Positions 26,810-38,081 are shown, numbered from the stretch's first letter. The stretch is 64,000 nt of DNA from Paucimonas lemoignei (GCF_004342585.1 NZ_SLZQ01000013.1:1-64000), one strand, 5' to 3'. Notes: generated by a model from the letters alone, not told the origin. A program made the numbers and translations.

Positions 26810-27382
26810 TCAACTCCGTTCCTTCATCAAAGGCCAGGCCTTGCGCAAATAATAAAACATGGACCAGACCGTCAGGACGGCAGCGACATAAAGCAAGACC
26901 GTTCCCCAGACATAGGTGTCGATGAGACCAAAGAGCGTGCCCTTGAACAGCAACATCGGGATCGCGATCATTTGCGCCGTAGTCTTGATTTTGCCTATCG
27001 AACTCACGGCCACCGACTTGGACGCACCGATTTGGGCCATCCATTCACGCAATGCGGAAATGGTGATTTCCCGCCCGATGATAATGAAGGCCACCACGGC
27101 GTTGACCTCGTTGAACTGGACCAGCACCAGCAAGGCGCCGGCCACCATCAGCTTATCCGCTACCGGGTCAAGAAAGGCGCCGAAGGCCGAAGTCTGATTC
27201 CAGCGCCGTGCCAGGAAACCATCAAACCAGTCGGTAACCGCGGCAATGATGAATACTGCTGTAGACGCCACTCCCTTATCGAAAGTGGAAAGCCAGGTAT
27301 CTGGAAGGTAAAAAACGCCGACTACCAGCGGAATCAGCGCCACGCGCAACCAGGTCAGCAGAATGGGAACATTGAGAGGCAT
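26810..27382 (-). CDS. pgsA: CDP-diacylglycerol-glycerol-3-phosphate 3-phosphatidyltransferase
   Basis: 190 residues from ATG 27382, where the family's usual MPLNVPILLTWLRV begins; a longer frame to 27496 overlaps uvrC. WFDGFLARRWNQTSAFGAFL and the following DPVADK give the CDP-alcohol phosphotransferase motif DGx2ARx8Gx3Dx3D, which binds the metal and CDP-diacylglycerol. About five membrane segments. It makes phosphatidylglycerol phosphate, the committed step to phosphatidylglycerol and cardiolipin. It lies 34 bases after uvrC on the same strand, a pairing common in proteobacteria. Confidence 0.93.
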   Translation of the reverse strand: MPLNVPILLTWLRVALIPLVVGVFYLPDTWLSTFDKGVASTAVFIIAAVTDWFDGFLARRWNQTSAFGAFLDPVADKLMVAGALLVLVQFNEVNAVVAFIIIGREITISALREWMAQIGASKSVAVSSIGKIKTTAQMIAIPMLLFKGTLFGLIDTYVWGTVLLYVAAVLTVWSMFYYLRKAWPLMKERS

Positions 27383-27416
27383 AAGCCGAATTGTAATTGG
27401 ATTTCGCTGCCTATGG

Positions 27417-29273
27417 TCAATGCAGTTGCCGGTAAATATCCTCTGCCAATTGACGTGAGATGCCTTCCACCGATGCCAGCTCTTCGACGCTGGCATCGAT
27501 CACCCCGCGCAGCCCGCCGAAACGCGCCAGCAGCTTTTGCCGGCGCTTGGCGCCGATGCCCTCGATCTCCTCCAGGCGCGACGTTTGCCGCGCCTTGGCG
27601 CGCTTGGCACGCATGCCGGTGATGGCAAAGCGGTGCGCCTCATCGCGGATCTGCGCCACCAGCATCAAGGCCGCCGATTCCTTGCCCAGGACTTGCGGCT
27701 CGCGGCCGTCGGCGAAGATCAGGGTTTCCAGGCCAACCTTGCGCCCCTCCCCCTTGGCGACGCCGACCAGCAGGCTGATATCCAGTCCCAGTTCGGAAAA
27801 CACCTGGCGCGCCATCTCGACCTGGCCCTTGCCGCCGTCGATCAGCACGATGTCCGGCATGATGCCGTCGCCATTGGCGAGCTTTTCATACCGCCGCATC
27901 AGCACCTGACGCATGGCGGCATAATCGTCGCCGGGCGTGATGTCGTTGATGTTGTAACGCCGGTATTCGCCATTTTGCATGACATGGTGATGGAATACCA
28001 CGCAGGATGCCTGCGTGGCCTCGCCCTGGGTATGGCTGATGTCGAAACATTCCACCCGCAGGTTTTCCAGGTCGTCGCGCTCGATGTTCAAGGCGTCGGC
28101 CAGGGCGCGGGTACGTGCCTGTTGCGAGCCCTGCTCCGACAACAGCCGTGCCAATGCGATTTCCGCGCCCTTTTGCGCCATCTCCAGCCACTGGCGGCGT
28201 TGGCCCTGCGGCTGGAACACCAGGTTGATGCGATGGCCGCATTGCTCCATCAGCGCCACCATCAACTCCGGCTGGTCGAATTCGATATTGATGATCAGGG
28301 TACCGGGGATGAAGGAATCGATGTAGTGCTGGGCCAGAAATGCCTTCAGCACCTCGGCTTCGACACTTTCCTCGCCAACCGCCAGTGCGCCTTCCACTTG
28401 CGTCGGGAAGTAGGCGCGGTCGCCCAGATGGCGGCCGCCACGCACCATCGCCAGATTGACACAGGCACGTCCGCCCTGGACCACCACGGCGATGATGTCG
28501 ATATCGGCGTCGCCGATGGTTTCCATGCTTTGCTGATGCAGGACGCGCGACAAGGCGCTGATCTGATTGCGCACCACCGCTGCCTGCTCGAACTTCAGCT
28601 CTGCGGCGAAGGCCTGCATCTTTTCCTGCAAGGCTTCCAGCACCTCGGACTGGCGCCCGCGCAGAAACTGGGCCGCATGCTCCACGTCGGCATCGTAGGC
28701 TTCCTTGCTGATGTAATTCACGCAGGGTGCGCTGCAGCGCTGGATCTGGTGCAGCAGGCATGGGCGGGTACGGTTGGCAAATACGCTATCTTCGCAGGTG
28801 CGCAGCAGGAAAACCTTTTGCAGGATCTGCATGGATTCCTTGACCGCCCAGGCGCTGGGAAATGGCCCGAAATACTGGCTTTTCTTGTCGACCGCGCCAC
28901 GGTAGTAGGCCATGCGCGGATATTCGTGCGCCGACAGCTTCAGGTAGGGATAGGACTTATCGTCGCGGAACAGAATGTTGTAACGCGGCTGCTGGGTCTT
29001 GATGAGGTTATTTTCGAGCAGCAGCGCTTCCGCTTCGCTGCGCGTGACCGTCGTTTCCAGGCGCACGATTTTCTCGACCATCAAGGCCGTGCGCGGACTG
29101 GCGAGATTTTTCTGGAAATAGCTGGAGACGCGTTTTTTCAGGTCGCGCGCCTTGCCGACATAGAGCAGCTTGTTCTCGGCATCGAAATAGCGGTAAACGC
29201 CAGGCAGGTGGGGCAAGGCGGCGACCGCGTCCAGCAGCGCGGCGCGAGGATCAGGCGCCTGAGCTTCATCCAT
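27417..29273 (-). CDS. uvrC: Excinuclease ABC subunit C
   Basis: About 618 residues from ATG 29273 (621 from an in-frame GTG at 29282). The N-terminal GIY-YIG nuclease ([20 protein letters not shown]) makes the 3' incision. A UVR region near 205-240 ([18 protein letters not shown]) binds UvrB. The RNase H-like domain has [20 protein letters not shown] and [11 protein letters not shown] for the 5' incision. Helix-hairpin-helix pairs ([34 protein letters not shown]) close the protein. It acts with UvrA and UvrB in nucleotide excision repair. pgsA follows directly. Confidence 0.95.
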   Translation of the reverse strand: MDEAQAPDPRAALLDAVAALPHLPGVYRYFDAENKLLYVGKARDLKKRVSSYFQKNLASPRTALMVEKIVRLETTVTRSEAEALLLENNLIKTQQPRYNILFRDDKSYPYLKLSAHEYPRMAYYRGAVDKKSQYFGPFPSAWAVKESMQILQKVFLLRTCEDSVFANRTRPCLLHQIQRCSAPCVNYISKEAYDADVEHAAQFLRGRQSEVLEALQEKMQAFAAELKFEQAAVVRNQISALSRVLHQQSMETIGDADIDIIAVVVQGGRACVNLAMVRGGRHLGDRAYFPTQVEGALAVGEESVEAEVLKAFLAQHYIDSFIPGTLIINIEFDQPELMVALMEQCGHRINLVFQPQGQRRQWLEMAQKGAEIALARLLSEQGSQQARTRALADALNIERDDLENLRVECFDISHTQGEATQASCVVFHHHVMQNGEYRRYNINDITPGDDYAAMRQVLMRRYEKLANGDGIMPDIVLIDGGKGQVEMARQVFSELGLDISLLVGVAKGEGRKVGLETLIFADGREPQVLGKESAALMLVAQIRDEAHRFAITGMRAKRAKARQTSRLEEIEGIGAKRRQKLLARFGGLRGVIDASVEELASVEGISRQLAEDIYRQLH

Positions 29274-29385
29274 TATGGTCACTGCCTTTTCTCATCAGTA
29301 CCTTTTTCCGTCACAACTTTCCCGTCATTGACGCGTCCGGTCTTCGCTGTCCACGGGCGCATCACGGCAACTGGCGGCTCGCTGC

Positions 29386-30462
29386 TTACACCAGCGACTG
29401 CGCCAGTTTTTTTGCTGCGCGATAGCGTGCGTCATTTTGCAGCGCTTCCCAATCCATGGCGGCGGCAGTCGGCACCAGGGCAGCAATACGTGCCGCCGAT
29501 TGCTCGGTGCTCTTGCCTTCCTTGAGCTGCAAGCCTTCCAGCAGCATATCGGCCTTGTCCGGCGAATTGCAGATCAGGACCATGTCGCAGCCGGCCGCCA
29601 GTGCCGCATGGGCGCCATCGACCACGCTACCGGCCACGCTTGCGCCTTCCATGCTCAGGTCGTCGCTGAAGATCACGCCCTCGAAGCCCATATCCTTGCG
29701 CAGCAGCTTCAGCCATTTTTTCGAGAAGCCGGCCGGATGCTTGTCCACTTTCGGATAAATCACATGCGCCGGCATTACGCCCGCCAAGCCCATGCCAAGC
29801 CAGCCATAGGGCGCGGCATCCTGCTCGACGATTTCCTCGAAGCTGCGCTCATCGACCGGCACGGCCACATGCGAATCGGCTTCGGCAAAACCATGACCGG
29901 GGAAGTGCTTGCCGCAATTGGCCATGCCGGCCAGCGCCAGGCCATGGTTCAAGCTCTTGGCCAGCAGCGTCACCACGCGCGGATCACTGTGAAAGGCGCG
30001 GTCCCCGATCACGCCGGATTGGCCATAATCGAGATCGAGCACAGGAGTGAAAGACAAGTCCACGCCACAGGCACGCAATTCCGCCGCCAGCACGAATCCG
30101 ACCGCAGTCGCCGCCTTGGTGGCTTCCAGCACGTCGCGTTCCCACAATTCACCCAGGCGGCGCATGGCCGGCAGCTTGGTGAAGCCATCTGTCTTGAAGC
30201 GCTGCACGCGGCCGCCTTCATGGTCCACGGCGATCAGCACGCCCGGGCGCTCGGCATGGATGGCTGCCGTCAGTTCGGTCAATTGCTTGCGGTCGGTGTA
30301 ATTGCGCGCAAACAGGATCACGCCCCCGGTCAATGGATGACGGATGCGGCGGATATCGTCGGCGTCGAGCGTCGTGCCAACCACGTCGAGCATGACCGGG
30401 CCCAATGCCCCTGCCTGCAATGGGGAAGCGGACTGGCCGCCGGCGAAAGAATCTCTTGTCAT
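29386..30462 (-). CDS. nagZ: Beta-N-acetylhexosaminidase (peptidoglycan recycling)
   Basis: 358 residues, glycoside hydrolase family 3. [12 protein letters not shown] is the substrate-binding segment, KHFPGHG is the family's loop with the acid/base His, and IFSDDLSM carries the nucleophile Asp. NagZ is cytoplasmic and releases GlcNAc from GlcNAc-anhydromuropeptides during wall recycling. No signal peptide. The start overlaps the stop of acpS by ATGA (30459-30462), so the two are translationally coupled, at the distal end of the lepA-to-nagZ gene string. Confidence 0.94.
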   Translation of the reverse strand: MTRDSFAGGQSASPLQAGALGPVMLDVVGTTLDADDIRRIRHPLTGGVILFARNYTDRKQLTELTAAIHAERPGVLIAVDHEGGRVQRFKTDGFTKLPAMRRLGELWERDVLEATKAATAVGFVLAAELRACGVDLSFTPVLDLDYGQSGVIGDRAFHSDPRVVTLLAKSLNHGLALAGMANCGKHFPGHGFAEADSHVAVPVDERSFEEIVEQDAAPYGWLGMGLAGVMPAHVIYPKVDKHPAGFSKKWLKLLRKDMGFEGVIFSDDLSMEGASVAGSVVDGAHAALAAGCDMVLICNSPDKADMLLEGLQLKEGKSTEQSAARIAALVPTAAAMDWEALQNDARYRAAKKLAQSLV

Positions 30463-30851
30463 TTTTTCTCCACTATAACGAACGCGACCGCGTAATCGGC
30501 TTCATCAGTAATTGTGACTTGCGCACTCAAACCGTTTTGTTCCATAAATTCCTGCAAGGCGCCGCTGGCGACCACGATGGGTTTGCCGCTCGGCGCATTC
30601 AGCGTCTGCATCGACCGCCAGGTCATCGGCATGCGCATCCCCAGCCCGATCGCCTTGGAAAACGCCTCCTTGGCAGCAAATCGCGTGGCAAGAAAGCGTA
30701 ATCCCCGCACAGGCACCTTGGCTTTGCGGCGATGGTATTTTTCCAGCTCCTGCGGCCCCAGGACCTTTTCAGCGAAGCGGTCGCCATGGCGCGCGACCGC
30801 CGCCTCGACACGCGAAATCTGGATGATATCGGTACCGATGCCGTAAATCAT
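30459..30851 (-). CDS. acpS: Holo-[acyl-carrier-protein] synthase
   Basis: 130 residues. [13 protein letters not shown] gives Asp8, and [13 protein letters not shown] gives Glu62, the two Mg ligands of the AcpS family. It moves 4'-phosphopantetheine from CoA to the conserved Ser of AcpP (encoded at 43835-44074). It overlaps pdxJ upstream and nagZ downstream by four bases each. The pdxJ-acpS pairing is widespread in proteobacteria. Confidence 0.95.
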   Translation of the reverse strand: MIYGIGTDIIQISRVEAAVARHGDRFAEKVLGPQELEKYHRRKAKVPVRGLRFLATRFAAKEAFSKAIGLGMRMPMTWRSMQTLNAPSGKPIVVASGALQEFMEQNGLSAQVTITDEADYAVAFVIVEKK

Positions 30852-31612
30852 TTTACCGTGCCCAGCCGTGCCTGCAGCATGATCGCCTTCATGTCCGAGA
30901 CCGCCTTGCGCCAGCCATCGAACACAGCCTGCGCGACGATGGCGTGACCGATGTTCAGCTCGGCGATATTGGGGATCGCGGCGATCGCCTGCACGTTGGT
31001 GTAATGCAGTCCATGGCCGGCATTGACCTTGAGGCCGCGCGCCACGCCTGCCCGCACGCCGCTCCGGATGCGCTCCAACTCGTCCTGGAGTTCCTGCGGA
31101 GCGACAGCCTCGGCATAACGTCCGGTATGCAATTCAATCACCGGCGCACCGGCTTCTGCCGCCGCCTGGATCTGGGCTTCATCCGGATCGATGAACAGAC
31201 TCACGCGGATACCCGCTTGCTGCAATTGCGCCACAGCCGCCTTCACGACTGCAAAATTACCCGCCACGTCCAGCCCGCCTTCAGTCGTGACTTCGGCACG
31301 CCGCTCCGGCACCAGGCACACATCCTGCGGCTTGATCTCGCAGGCGAAATCCAGCATTTCCGTTGTTACCGCCGACTCCAGGTTCATGCGCGTCTTCAGG
31401 AGCGGGCGCATCGCGCGCACGTCGGCATCCTTGATATGGCGCCGGTCTTCGCGCAGATGCAGGGTGATCGCGTCAGCCCCAGACTCCTCCGCCAGCAGCG
31501 CCGCCTGGATCGGGTCGGGATAAGTCGTGCCGCGCGCATTGCGCAAGGTAGCGACATGGTCGATGTTGACGCCCAGTTCGATAGTCGGGCCGGCGGGATG
31601 AAGATAGCTCAT
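30848..31612 (-). CDS. pdxJ: Pyridoxine 5'-phosphate synthase
   Basis: 254 residues. [18 protein letters not shown] is the hallmark N-terminus, with the conserved Asp-His-Val. [11 protein letters not shown] and [11 protein letters not shown] are further signature blocks of this TIM barrel. It condenses 1-deoxyxylulose 5-phosphate with 3-amino-2-oxopropyl phosphate, the last ring-forming step of vitamin B6 synthesis. ATG 31612; no clear ribosome site. It overlaps acpS by ATGA. Confidence 0.95.
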   Translation of the reverse strand: MSYLHPAGPTIELGVNIDHVATLRNARGTTYPDPIQAALLAEESGADAITLHLREDRRHIKDADVRAMRPLLKTRMNLESAVTTEMLDFACEIKPQDVCLVPERRAEVTTEGGLDVAGNFAVVKAAVAQLQQAGIRVSLFIDPDEAQIQAAAEAGAPVIELHTGRYAEAVAPQELQDELERIRSGVRAGVARGLKVNAGHGLHYTNVQAIAAIPNIAELNIGHAIVAQAVFDGWRKAVSDMKAIMLQARLGTVK

Positions 31613-31651
31613 GAGATTGGTCGATTGTCGTTGCGGGTAATGGCCCGTATC

Positions 31652-32353
31652 TTACAACTGCATCAGGTCGATGAGGATCTGGCGCGTATTCAACTGGGTG
31701 CCGCCGAGGTGATGCGACAACAGGTGCCGCATGAGGAACTTGCTCTGCGTTTGCGTGACCGCATCGGAATAATCTTCCTTCTCCATGTCGATCAGCGTTT
31801 TGCCGGCAACCTGAGGCCAGGCATCGGCCGGCACGGCGGGACGGGGCCCACGCTCGGGATCGACCACATAAGTCTTTTGCGGCACAACTGTTTCGCCGGT
31901 GCTGGTGCAGCGCGTGAAATCGCCTGAAAAGCCGGTTTCCTTCAAGAGCGCACGCTCGAATTTGCGCAACACTATGGGCGCCGGTTCACCATGCCCCAAT
32001 TCGTTCAGCGTCGAGACATAATGCTGAAACAACGCAGGATGCGAATCGTCGCGGGCGAGGAACTTGATCAGCAATTCGTTGAGATAGAAGCCGCACAACA
32101 ACGCATCTTTTTCCAGCGGCAGCAAGCCCCCCACCCATTCGGCGCCGGTCAGGGTGCGCAATTCGCCCTTGCCGCTCCACGACAGCGACAACGGCTGGAA
32201 AGTCTGCAGCACGCCGCGCAATTGCGAATGCGGACGCTTGGCGCCCTTTGCCACCAACGCGATGCGGCCATGATCGCGCGTCAGCACGTCGATGATAAGA
32301 CTGGTTTCCTTGTAGGGATAGCTGTGCAGGACGAAGCCGGGCTGCTGATTCAC
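31652..32353 (-). CDS. recO: DNA repair protein RecO
   Basis: About 233 residues from GTG 32353, which has AAGGAACACCGG upstream and gives the expected start [20 protein letters not shown]. An ATG at 32410 would add 19 residues but has no ribosome site. The N-terminal OB fold contains [18 protein letters not shown], and the remainder is the helical RecO C-terminal domain. RecO loads RecA with RecR onto SSB-coated DNA in RecF-type repair. It follows era, as in many proteobacteria. Confidence 0.9.
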   Translation of the reverse strand: MNQQPGFVLHSYPYKETSLIIDVLTRDHGRIALVAKGAKRPHSQLRGVLQTFQPLSLSWSGKGELRTLTGAEWVGGLLPLEKDALLCGFYLNELLIKFLARDDSHPALFQHYVSTLNELGHGEPAPIVLRKFERALLKETGFSGDFTRCTSTGETVVPQKTYVVDPERGPRPAVPADAWPQVAGKTLIDMEKEDYSDAVTQTQSKFLMRHLLSHHLGGTQLNTRQILIDLMQL

Positions 32354-32430
32354 CCGGTGTTCCTTTTCAGCCGGCGCGCGCAGGCGCCGTTCGGCGGCGA
32401 TCAGATCCATCGCAGGGATGTCAGGCTTCC

Positions 32431-33333
32431 TTATTCGTAACCGTAGGCACGCAAGCGGGCTTCGTTATCCGCCCAGCCGGATTTCACCTTGACCCAGACT
32501 TCCAGATACACCGGGCCACCAAACAATTTTTCCATGTCCAGGCGGGACTGCGTCGAGATTTCCTTCAGCTTGGCTCCCTTCTGTCCGATCACCATGGCCT
32601 TGTGGCTATCGCGCTCGACCAGGACGGCGGCGAAGATGCGCCGCAAATTGCCTTCCTGTTCAAATTTCTCGATCACGACCGTGCTGGTGTAAGGCAGTTC
32701 GTCGCCAGCCAGGCGGAAAATCTTTTCACGAACGATTTCCGCCGCCAGGAATTTTTCACTGCGGTCAGTGATATCGTCCTCGGCGAAGATCGGCGGATTC
32801 TCCGGCAAGATTTTGCGGATCTCTTCCTGCAAACCGTCCAGCTGAAAATTCTGTTTGGCCGATACCGGCACTACGGCGGCAAAATCGCGTTGCCCTGCGA
32901 CTTTTTGCGCGAACGGCATGAGCACGGCCTTATCCTTCATGCGATCGGCCTTGTTGATCACCAGAATGCATGCCACGTTCTTCGGGATCAGATTCAGCAC
33001 TTGCTCATCGGCCTGGCCAAAGGTCCCGGCTTCCACGACGAACAGCACGACATCGGCCGCAGTCAGGGTATTGGTGACCGTCTTGTTCAGCGTCTTGTTC
33101 AGGGCATTCGAATGGCGGGTTTGAAAACCCGGTGTATCGACGTACACGAATTGCGCATCGTCGATGGTCTGGATACCCGTGATGCGGTGCCGCGTGGTTT
33201 GCGCCTTGCGCGAAGTGATGCTGACCTTGGCGCCGATCAGTTTGTTCATCAGGGTCGACTTACCGACATTCGGGCGGCCAACGATGGCGATATATCCGCA
33301 GCGAAATCCAGCGGGTGCAGCAGTAGAGGTCAT
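32431..33333 (-). CDS. era: GTPase Era (16S rRNA/30S maturation)
   Basis: 300 residues. GRPNVGKST (19-27) is G1, DTPGFQ is G3 and NKADRM is G4. The C-terminal KH domain contains [12 protein letters not shown] and ends LRAYGYE. Era binds the 3' end of 16S rRNA and checks 30S assembly. The start overlaps the stop of rnc by ATGA, so RNase III and Era are coupled as in E. coli. Confidence 0.96.
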   Translation of the reverse strand: MTSTAAPAGFRCGYIAIVGRPNVGKSTLMNKLIGAKVSITSRKAQTTRHRITGIQTIDDAQFVYVDTPGFQTRHSNALNKTLNKTVTNTLTAADVVLFVVEAGTFGQADEQVLNLIPKNVACILVINKADRMKDKAVLMPFAQKVAGQRDFAAVVPVSAKQNFQLDGLQEEIRKILPENPPIFAEDDITDRSEKFLAAEIVREKIFRLAGDELPYTSTVVIEKFEQEGNLRRIFAAVLVERDSHKAMVIGQKGAKLKEISTQSRLDMEKLFGGPVYLEVWVKVKSGWADNEARLRAYGYE

Positions 33334-34352
33334 GCAGTTTTAGGTTGGGTGGTGCCGGCAGGCTTGGGCGGTTCGATACCGGTTTCAGGCATGGTGTCGG
33401 AAGCCGGCTGGCTTGTCTCCGGCACCATGCCAGTATCAGGTTGGACTGTAACTTTGTCAGCAGGTTTCTGCGCGGATTTCGGCTCTTTCGCGGCTGCTTT
33501 TGCCGGCTTAGGTTCCGGCTTGCTTTCCGGTTTGGACTCAGGCTGCTTATTTTCCGGATTATTTTCCGGCGCAATGGAAGTATCCGCATTCGGCGCATCC
33601 GGCTGAATCGTGGCGATTCCCGCCAGCTTCAGCTGTGCTGCGCGCGGCCGCGTCTTGCGCGCGGCGGACGGCGTTTTCGCTAATGCAGCCTGTACGGCTT
33701 CCAGCGCCAGCTTGGCCGCGGCTTGCTCGCCAGCACGCCGGCTGCCTCCACTGCCAAATACTTGGATATCCAGCTTCGGCACCAGGCATTCGATTTCGAA
33801 TTCCTGGTTATGGGCCGCGCCATGGGTTGCGACTACATTGTATTGCGGCAAGGCGATTTTTTTACCCTGCAGAAATTCCTGCAGCAGGGTTTTGGCATCC
33901 TTGCCAAGGGTTTTGGGATCGACCGTATCCAGGATGGGAATGTAAAGCGAACGGATGACCTTGCGGGCGGTTTCAAATCCGCCATCCAGAAAGATCGCGC
34001 CGAACAAGGCTTCGAGGGTATCGGCAAGGATAGATGGACGCCGGAATCCACCCGATTTCAACTCTCCCTCGCCCAACCTCAGGAACTGGGAGAGCTCTAG
34101 GCGCTGCGCGATTTCGTACAGCGATTGCTGCTTGACGAGATTGGCGCGCAGCCGCGACAAATCGCCCTCGTCGATCTTGCTATAGCGTTCGAACAGCAAG
34201 GAAGCAACGACGCAATTGAGGACCGAATCGCCGAGGAATTCCAGGCGCTCGTTATGCAAACTGCTGTGGCTACGATGGGTCAAGGCTTGCTGCAGCAAAG
34301 CAGCGTCCTTGAACGTATGCCCCAGCCGATTTTGCAATAACGTCAAATCCAT
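33330..34352 (-). CDS. rnc: Ribonuclease III with a long low-complexity C-terminal tail
   Basis: 340 residues against about 226 in E. coli. NERLEFLGD (34-42) is the signature with catalytic acidic residues; [16 protein letters not shown] (110-125) provides the rest. The dsRNA-binding domain spans about 150-225. From about 230 to the end the sequence is rich in Pro, Lys, Glu and Ala, with repeated ESKPE/KPEPKP units, and is probably disordered. It processes rRNA precursors and structured RNAs. The neighbouring DUF4845 gene lies 26 bases upstream, and era is coupled downstream. Confidence 0.94.
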   Translation of the reverse strand: MDLTLLQNRLGHTFKDAALLQQALTHRSHSSLHNERLEFLGDSVLNCVVASLLFERYSKIDEGDLSRLRANLVKQQSLYEIAQRLELSQFLRLGEGELKSGGFRRPSILADTLEALFGAIFLDGGFETARKVIRSLYIPILDTVDPKTLGKDAKTLLQEFLQGKKIALPQYNVVATHGAAHNQEFEIECLVPKLDIQVFGSGGSRRAGEQAAAKLALEAVQAALAKTPSAARKTRPRAAQLKLAGIATIQPDAPNADTSIAPENNPENKQPESKPESKPEPKPAKAAAKEPKSAQKPADKVTVQPDTGMVPETSQPASDTMPETGIEPPKPAGTTQPKTA

Positions 34353-34378
34353 ATCTCTCTATTTCGCTCTCTTGAGGC

Positions 34379-34777
34379 TTAGGCGCCGCCATCCTTTGCA
34401 GGTTTCTTACCCTTTTGCTTTTCTGTCGTACCCTCGTATTCAATCAAGAGGCTGGCGGGACCAACTAAGGGGATTTTCTTATCGTAAGCGAAACTGACCT
34501 CCAGCCCATTACCATTATTGTAGACTTCCAGGTCTTTGCCGGTAATCGAAGTGATATAAGCCACATCAGCCTGCTTGTCGAAACTATTGCGAATTTCCGC
34601 TGGGGTCGAGCCATCGGTCTTTGCCTTGGCGATGGCTTTATTGATGGCCATGTATTCGGTCACGGTTGGAACGACTTTCATTCCGAGTACGGCCAACGCT
34701 CCCAGAATTGCCAGTACAACGATCAGTCCGACCAGTGAAATGCCTTGTTGCTTGCATGTGAATAGTTGTTTTTGCAT
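34379..34777 (-). CDS. DUF4845 protein with pilin-like N-terminus
   Basis: 132 residues. A short charged leader ends in KQQG, followed by ISLVGLIVVLAILGALAVLG, resembling the hydrophobic helix of type IV pilins and pseudopilins, but with Gly where the conserved Glu5 should be. The rest is a small soluble domain and a Lys-rich tail. ATG 34777 has a strong site, GGGGAGGGGAGC. DUF4845 genes typically sit between lepB and rnc in betaproteobacteria; the function is not known. Placement next to signal peptidase suggests an envelope protein. Confidence 0.8.
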   Translation of the reverse strand: MQKQLFTCKQQGISLVGLIVVLAILGALAVLGMKVVPTVTEYMAINKAIAKAKTDGSTPAEIRNSFDKQADVAYITSITGKDLEVYNNGNGLEVSFAYDKKIPLVGPASLLIEYEGTTEKQKGKKPAKDGGA

Positions 34778-34797
34778 GCTCCCCTCCCCCTGTTTAG

Positions 34798-35709
34798 TTA
34801 CTGGAAACTGCCAATCCGTTTCAGGTTACTGAAATTCATCCAGATAAAAAATGCCTTGCCGACAATATTCTGGTCCGGGACAAAGCCCCAGTAACGGCTG
34901 TCGAGACTATTGTCGCGGTTATCGCCCATCATAAAGTAGTTCCCAGGCGGCACGGTACAAGAGAAATCGCCACCGTTGAAACTGCAGTTTTCATGACCAG
35001 GGAAACTTCTTTCGTTCGTGGCATATGCTGGCGCGCCTTCATCATTGAGAATGCGATGCGCTACGCCATTCAGGTTTTCCTTATACTGCTTCGAGTATGT
35101 CAGCCGATCCTCGTCCAGGTAATCCGGTAGCTCTTCATAAGAAAGCGCTTGATCATTGATCGTTAAACGCTTGTTTTTATACACTATTTTATCACCAGGC
35201 ACACCAACTACGCGCTTAATGTAGTCAAGCGAAGGATCTTCCGGATACTTGAAAACCATGACATCGCCGCGCTTCGGGTCATTAACTTCAATGATCTTCT
35301 TGTTAATTACAGGCAAACGGACACCATAGGTGTATTTGTTCACCAAAATCAGATCGCCGACCAAGAGGGTCGGAACCATCGAACTGGATGGAATCTTGAA
35401 CGGCTCATACAAGAAAGAGCGCAGAAAAAACACCAGGGCGATAACCGGGAAAAAGCTGCCGGAATACTCGATCCATGTCGGCTGGCGCAAAATCCCGGCC
35501 TCCAGGGCTGCCCTGCTATTGGAATCCGGCTTGATTCCTTCCGCCGCCAGCTTCGCATTGCGAGCGTCATATTCCGCAAGTGCGGCATCGGCATGCGCCC
35601 GGCGTTTTTTTGCCAGATAAAACACATCCAGAAACCAGATAACGCCGGTTACGATCGTCAAAACAAACAGAATCAGGGCAAAATTGCCAAGAATTGACTG
35701 CACGCTCAT
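34798..35709 (-). CDS. lepB: Signal peptidase I
   Basis: 303 residues. Two N-terminal membrane segments (about 8-30 and 84-100) flank a charged cytoplasmic loop. [10 protein letters not shown] places the nucleophile at Ser110, and [11 protein letters not shown] gives the general base Lys165. The late motif [16 protein letters not shown] is fully conserved. It removes signal peptides on the periplasmic side of the inner membrane. Its ATG overlaps the lepA stop by four bases, the classic lepA-lepB arrangement. Confidence 0.96.
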   Translation of the reverse strand: MSVQSILGNFALILFVLTIVTGVIWFLDVFYLAKKRRAHADAALAEYDARNAKLAAEGIKPDSNSRAALEAGILRQPTWIEYSGSFFPVIALVFFLRSFLYEPFKIPSSSMVPTLLVGDLILVNKYTYGVRLPVINKKIIEVNDPKRGDVMVFKYPEDPSLDYIKRVVGVPGDKIVYKNKRLTINDQALSYEELPDYLDEDRLTYSKQYKENLNGVAHRILNDEGAPAYATNERSFPGHENCSFNGGDFSCTVPPGNYFMMGDNRDNSLDSRYWGFVPDQNIVGKAFFIWMNFSNLKRIGSFQ

Positions 35710-37499
35710 TTTTCATCCACTTGTAAAATTGCCAAGAAGGCCTCTTGAGGAATTTCCACAGAGCCAACTTGTTTCATGCGCTTTTTACCTGCCTTTTGCT
35801 TTTCCAGCAACTTACGCTTACGGCTAATGTCACCGCCATAGCATTTTGCCAAAACGTTTTTACGCAGGGCTTTGACGTTCTCGCGCGAAATAATGTTGGA
35901 GCCGATTGCGGCCTGAATCGCCACATCGAACATCTGACGCGGGATGATTTCACGCATCTTGGCTGCCACCGCACGGCCGCGGTACTGGCTGTTTGCGCGG
36001 TGCACGATGATCGCCAGCGCATCGACCTTCTCGCCATTGATCAGCATGTCGACCTTGACGACGTCGGAGGCACGGTATTCCTTGAACTCGTAATCCATCG
36101 AGGCATAGCCGCGCGAAGTGGATTTCAGCTTGTCGAAGAAATCCAGCACGATCTCGGCCATCGGCATTTCATAGGTCAGCTTGACCTGCTTGCCGTGGTA
36201 GCTCATGTCCATCTGGACGCCGCGCTTTTGCGTACACAATGTGATGACGGAGCCGACATATTCCTGCGGCATGTACAGGTTGACCGTGACGATCGGCTCG
36301 CGGATTTCCTCGATCTTGGAGGGGTCCGGCATCTTGGACGGGTTATCCACCTGCAGCACGGTACCGTCGCGCATTACCACCTCGTACACCACGGTCGGCG
36401 CGGTGGTAATCAGGTCCATGTCGAATTCGCGCTCGAGGCGTTCCTGCACGATTTCCATGTGCAAGAGGCCCAAGAAGCCGCAGCGGAAGCCGAAACCCAG
36501 CGCCTGCGAAACTTCCGGCTCGAACATCAGGGCGGCGTCATTGAGCTTCAATTTTTCCAGAGAGTCGCGCAAGGCATCGTACTGGTTCGCCTCGACCGGG
36601 AAGAGACCCGCAAACACCTGCGGCTGCACTTCCTTGAAACCGGGCAGCGGCTCGGCGGCGGGTTTGGCGGCCAGCGTGACGGTATCGCCGACCTTGGCAG
36701 CCTTCAGTTCCTTGATGCCGGCGATGATGAAACCCACTTGCCCGGCCGACAAAGTCTCGCGCGCCACTGACTTGGGCGTGAAGACACCGACGCTTTCCAC
36801 CAGGTGCTGCGCACCAGTGGCCATCAGCAGGATCTTGTCTTTCGGGCGCAGCGTGCCGTTGATGATACGGACCAGCATCACCACGCCAACGTAATTATCG
36901 AACCAGGAATCGACGATCAGCGCCTGCAATGGCGCGTCCGGGTCGCCCTTGGGCGGCGGCACCTTCGCAATCAGCGATTCCAGCACGTCTTGCACGCCCA
37001 GGCCAGTCTTGGCGGAACAATGCACCGCATCGCCGGCCTCGATGCCGATGACTTCTTCGATTTCCGAAATCGCGCTTTCCGGATTGGCCGAGGGCAGGTC
37101 GATCTTGTTCAGCACCGGCACCACTTCCACGCCCAGCTCGATCGCGGTATAGCAGTTCGCCACGGTTTGCGCTTCCACACCCTGCGAGGCATCCACCACC
37201 AGCAAGGCGCCTTCGCAAGCGGAAAGCGAGCGACTGACTTCATAGCTGAAGTCGACGTGGCCCGGCGTATCGATCAGGTTAAGGTTGTACACCTTGCCAT
37301 CGCGTGCCTTGTAGCTCAGCGCCGCGGTCTGCGCCTTGATGGTGATGCCGCGCTCGCGCTCCAGGTCCATCGAATCGAGCACCTGGGCTTCCATTTCACG
37401 GTCGGACAAGCCGCCGCACAACTGGATGATGCGGTCGGCCAGGGTGGATTTACCGTGATCGATGTGGGCAATGATGGAGAAATTGCGGATATTGTTCAT
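35706..37499 (-). CDS. lepA: Elongation factor 4 (LepA)
   Basis: 597 residues. [13 protein letters not shown] (11-23) is G1, [12 protein letters not shown] is G3 and NKIDLP is G4. The domains that follow are EF-G-like, ending in the LepA-specific C-terminal domain ([24 protein letters not shown]). LepA is a ribosome-binding GTPase that affects translation initiation and back-translocation. A terminator lies upstream at 37606-37656, so the lepA-to-nagZ string is probably a separate transcript starting in 37500-37600. Confidence 0.97.
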   Translation of the reverse strand: MNNIRNFSIIAHIDHGKSTLADRIIQLCGGLSDREMEAQVLDSMDLERERGITIKAQTAALSYKARDGKVYNLNLIDTPGHVDFSYEVSRSLSACEGALLVVDASQGVEAQTVANCYTAIELGVEVVPVLNKIDLPSANPESAISEIEEVIGIEAGDAVHCSAKTGLGVQDVLESLIAKVPPPKGDPDAPLQALIVDSWFDNYVGVVMLVRIINGTLRPKDKILLMATGAQHLVESVGVFTPKSVARETLSAGQVGFIIAGIKELKAAKVGDTVTLAAKPAAEPLPGFKEVQPQVFAGLFPVEANQYDALRDSLEKLKLNDAALMFEPEVSQALGFGFRCGFLGLLHMEIVQERLEREFDMDLITTAPTVVYEVVMRDGTVLQVDNPSKMPDPSKIEEIREPIVTVNLYMPQEYVGSVITLCTQKRGVQMDMSYHGKQVKLTYEMPMAEIVLDFFDKLKSTSRGYASMDYEFKEYRASDVVKVDMLINGEKVDALAIIVHRANSQYRGRAVAAKMREIIPRQMFDVAIQAAIGSNIISRENVKALRKNVLAKCYGGDISRKRKLLEKQKAGKKRMKQVGSVEIPQEAFLAILQVDEK

Positions 37500-37605
37500 T
37501 TAACCAGTCGAGGACAAAACGGTGCAGCACTTGATTTCGCCCTGCATCCAAATCAGTCGGAAGCAGAATGCCGCGTACAGGCCCTGTCCCGCAATAGCAA
37601 AAAAT

Positions 37606-37656
37606 ACGTAAAAAAGGCGCTCAATGCAGGGGAACCTCCCCGGGCGAGCGCCTTTT
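37606..37656 (-). terminator. Rho-independent terminator upstream of lepA
   Basis: AAAAGGCGCTC (37612-37622) pairs with GAGCGCCTTTT (37646-37656), with an inner GGGG/CCCC stem in the loop. The minus strand continues with TTTTTACG. It lies 70 bases after the glutaredoxin-like gene and separates it from lepA. Confidence 0.85.
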
Positions 37657-37725
37657 GAGACTTCCACGTATGGAATATGGCAGCATTTTACCGGATTTCA
37701 GAGTGAAAATCCTGAAAAACTCGTA

Positions 37726-37995
37726 TCAGGCAGCTGTTGCGCTTCCGTTGGAAAGATAGTTGCGGACCATGCCTTCATCAAGGAAATAATGGCAAAGACG
37801 CGTCGCTTCGCCGTTTCGCCAGCCTATCAGCACCGGCACCAACTCATCGTACAGCGCGACGAGCGCCGGGTCCGCATCGACATCCCGGACCTCGATTGCA
37901 AAGGAAAATTCGCCCTGCAAAGCCTGCAGTGCAATCAACATGTCGTCGCAAAGATGGCAATAGGTGCGCGAGTAAAGAATGAATTTGACCGGCAT
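37726..37995 (-). CDS. Glutaredoxin-family (DUF836) protein
   Basis: 89 residues from ATG 37995; an in-frame GTG at 38004 would add three. VKFILYSRTYCHLCDDM has the CHLC active-site motif in a thioredoxin-fold start, followed by a strand-rich region ending VPVLIGW with the cis-Pro. The family is small thiol-disulfide proteins with few characterised members. It lies between the mucD terminator and the lepA terminator. In related bacteria this gene also sits between mucD and lepA. Confidence 0.82.
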   Translation of the reverse strand: MPVKFILYSRTYCHLCDDMLIALQALQGEFSFAIEVRDVDADPALVALYDELVPVLIGWRNGEATRLCHYFLDEGMVRNYLSNGSATAA

Positions 37996-38010
37996 GACCA
38001 ACACGTTACA

Positions 38011-38047
38011 TAAATAAAAGGCTGCAAGCCTGACAGCCTGCAGCCTT
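38011..38047 (-). terminator. Rho-independent terminator after mucD
   Basis: AAGGCTGCA (38018-38026) pairs with TGCAGCCTT (38039-38047); the minus strand continues TTTTATTTATG. It ends the rpoE-rseA-rseB-mucD transcript 35 bases after the mucD stop. Confidence 0.82.
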
Positions 38048-38081
38048 GATACTGATTATCGAAGCTTACAATAACAGAAGC

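Noticed and set aside
27537-29525. 662-codon open frame on the plus strand
   Set aside because: It lies wholly opposite uvrC and nagZ end, encodes a low-complexity His/Gln/Leu-rich product with no domain, and is explained by GC-rich codon use of the real genes.
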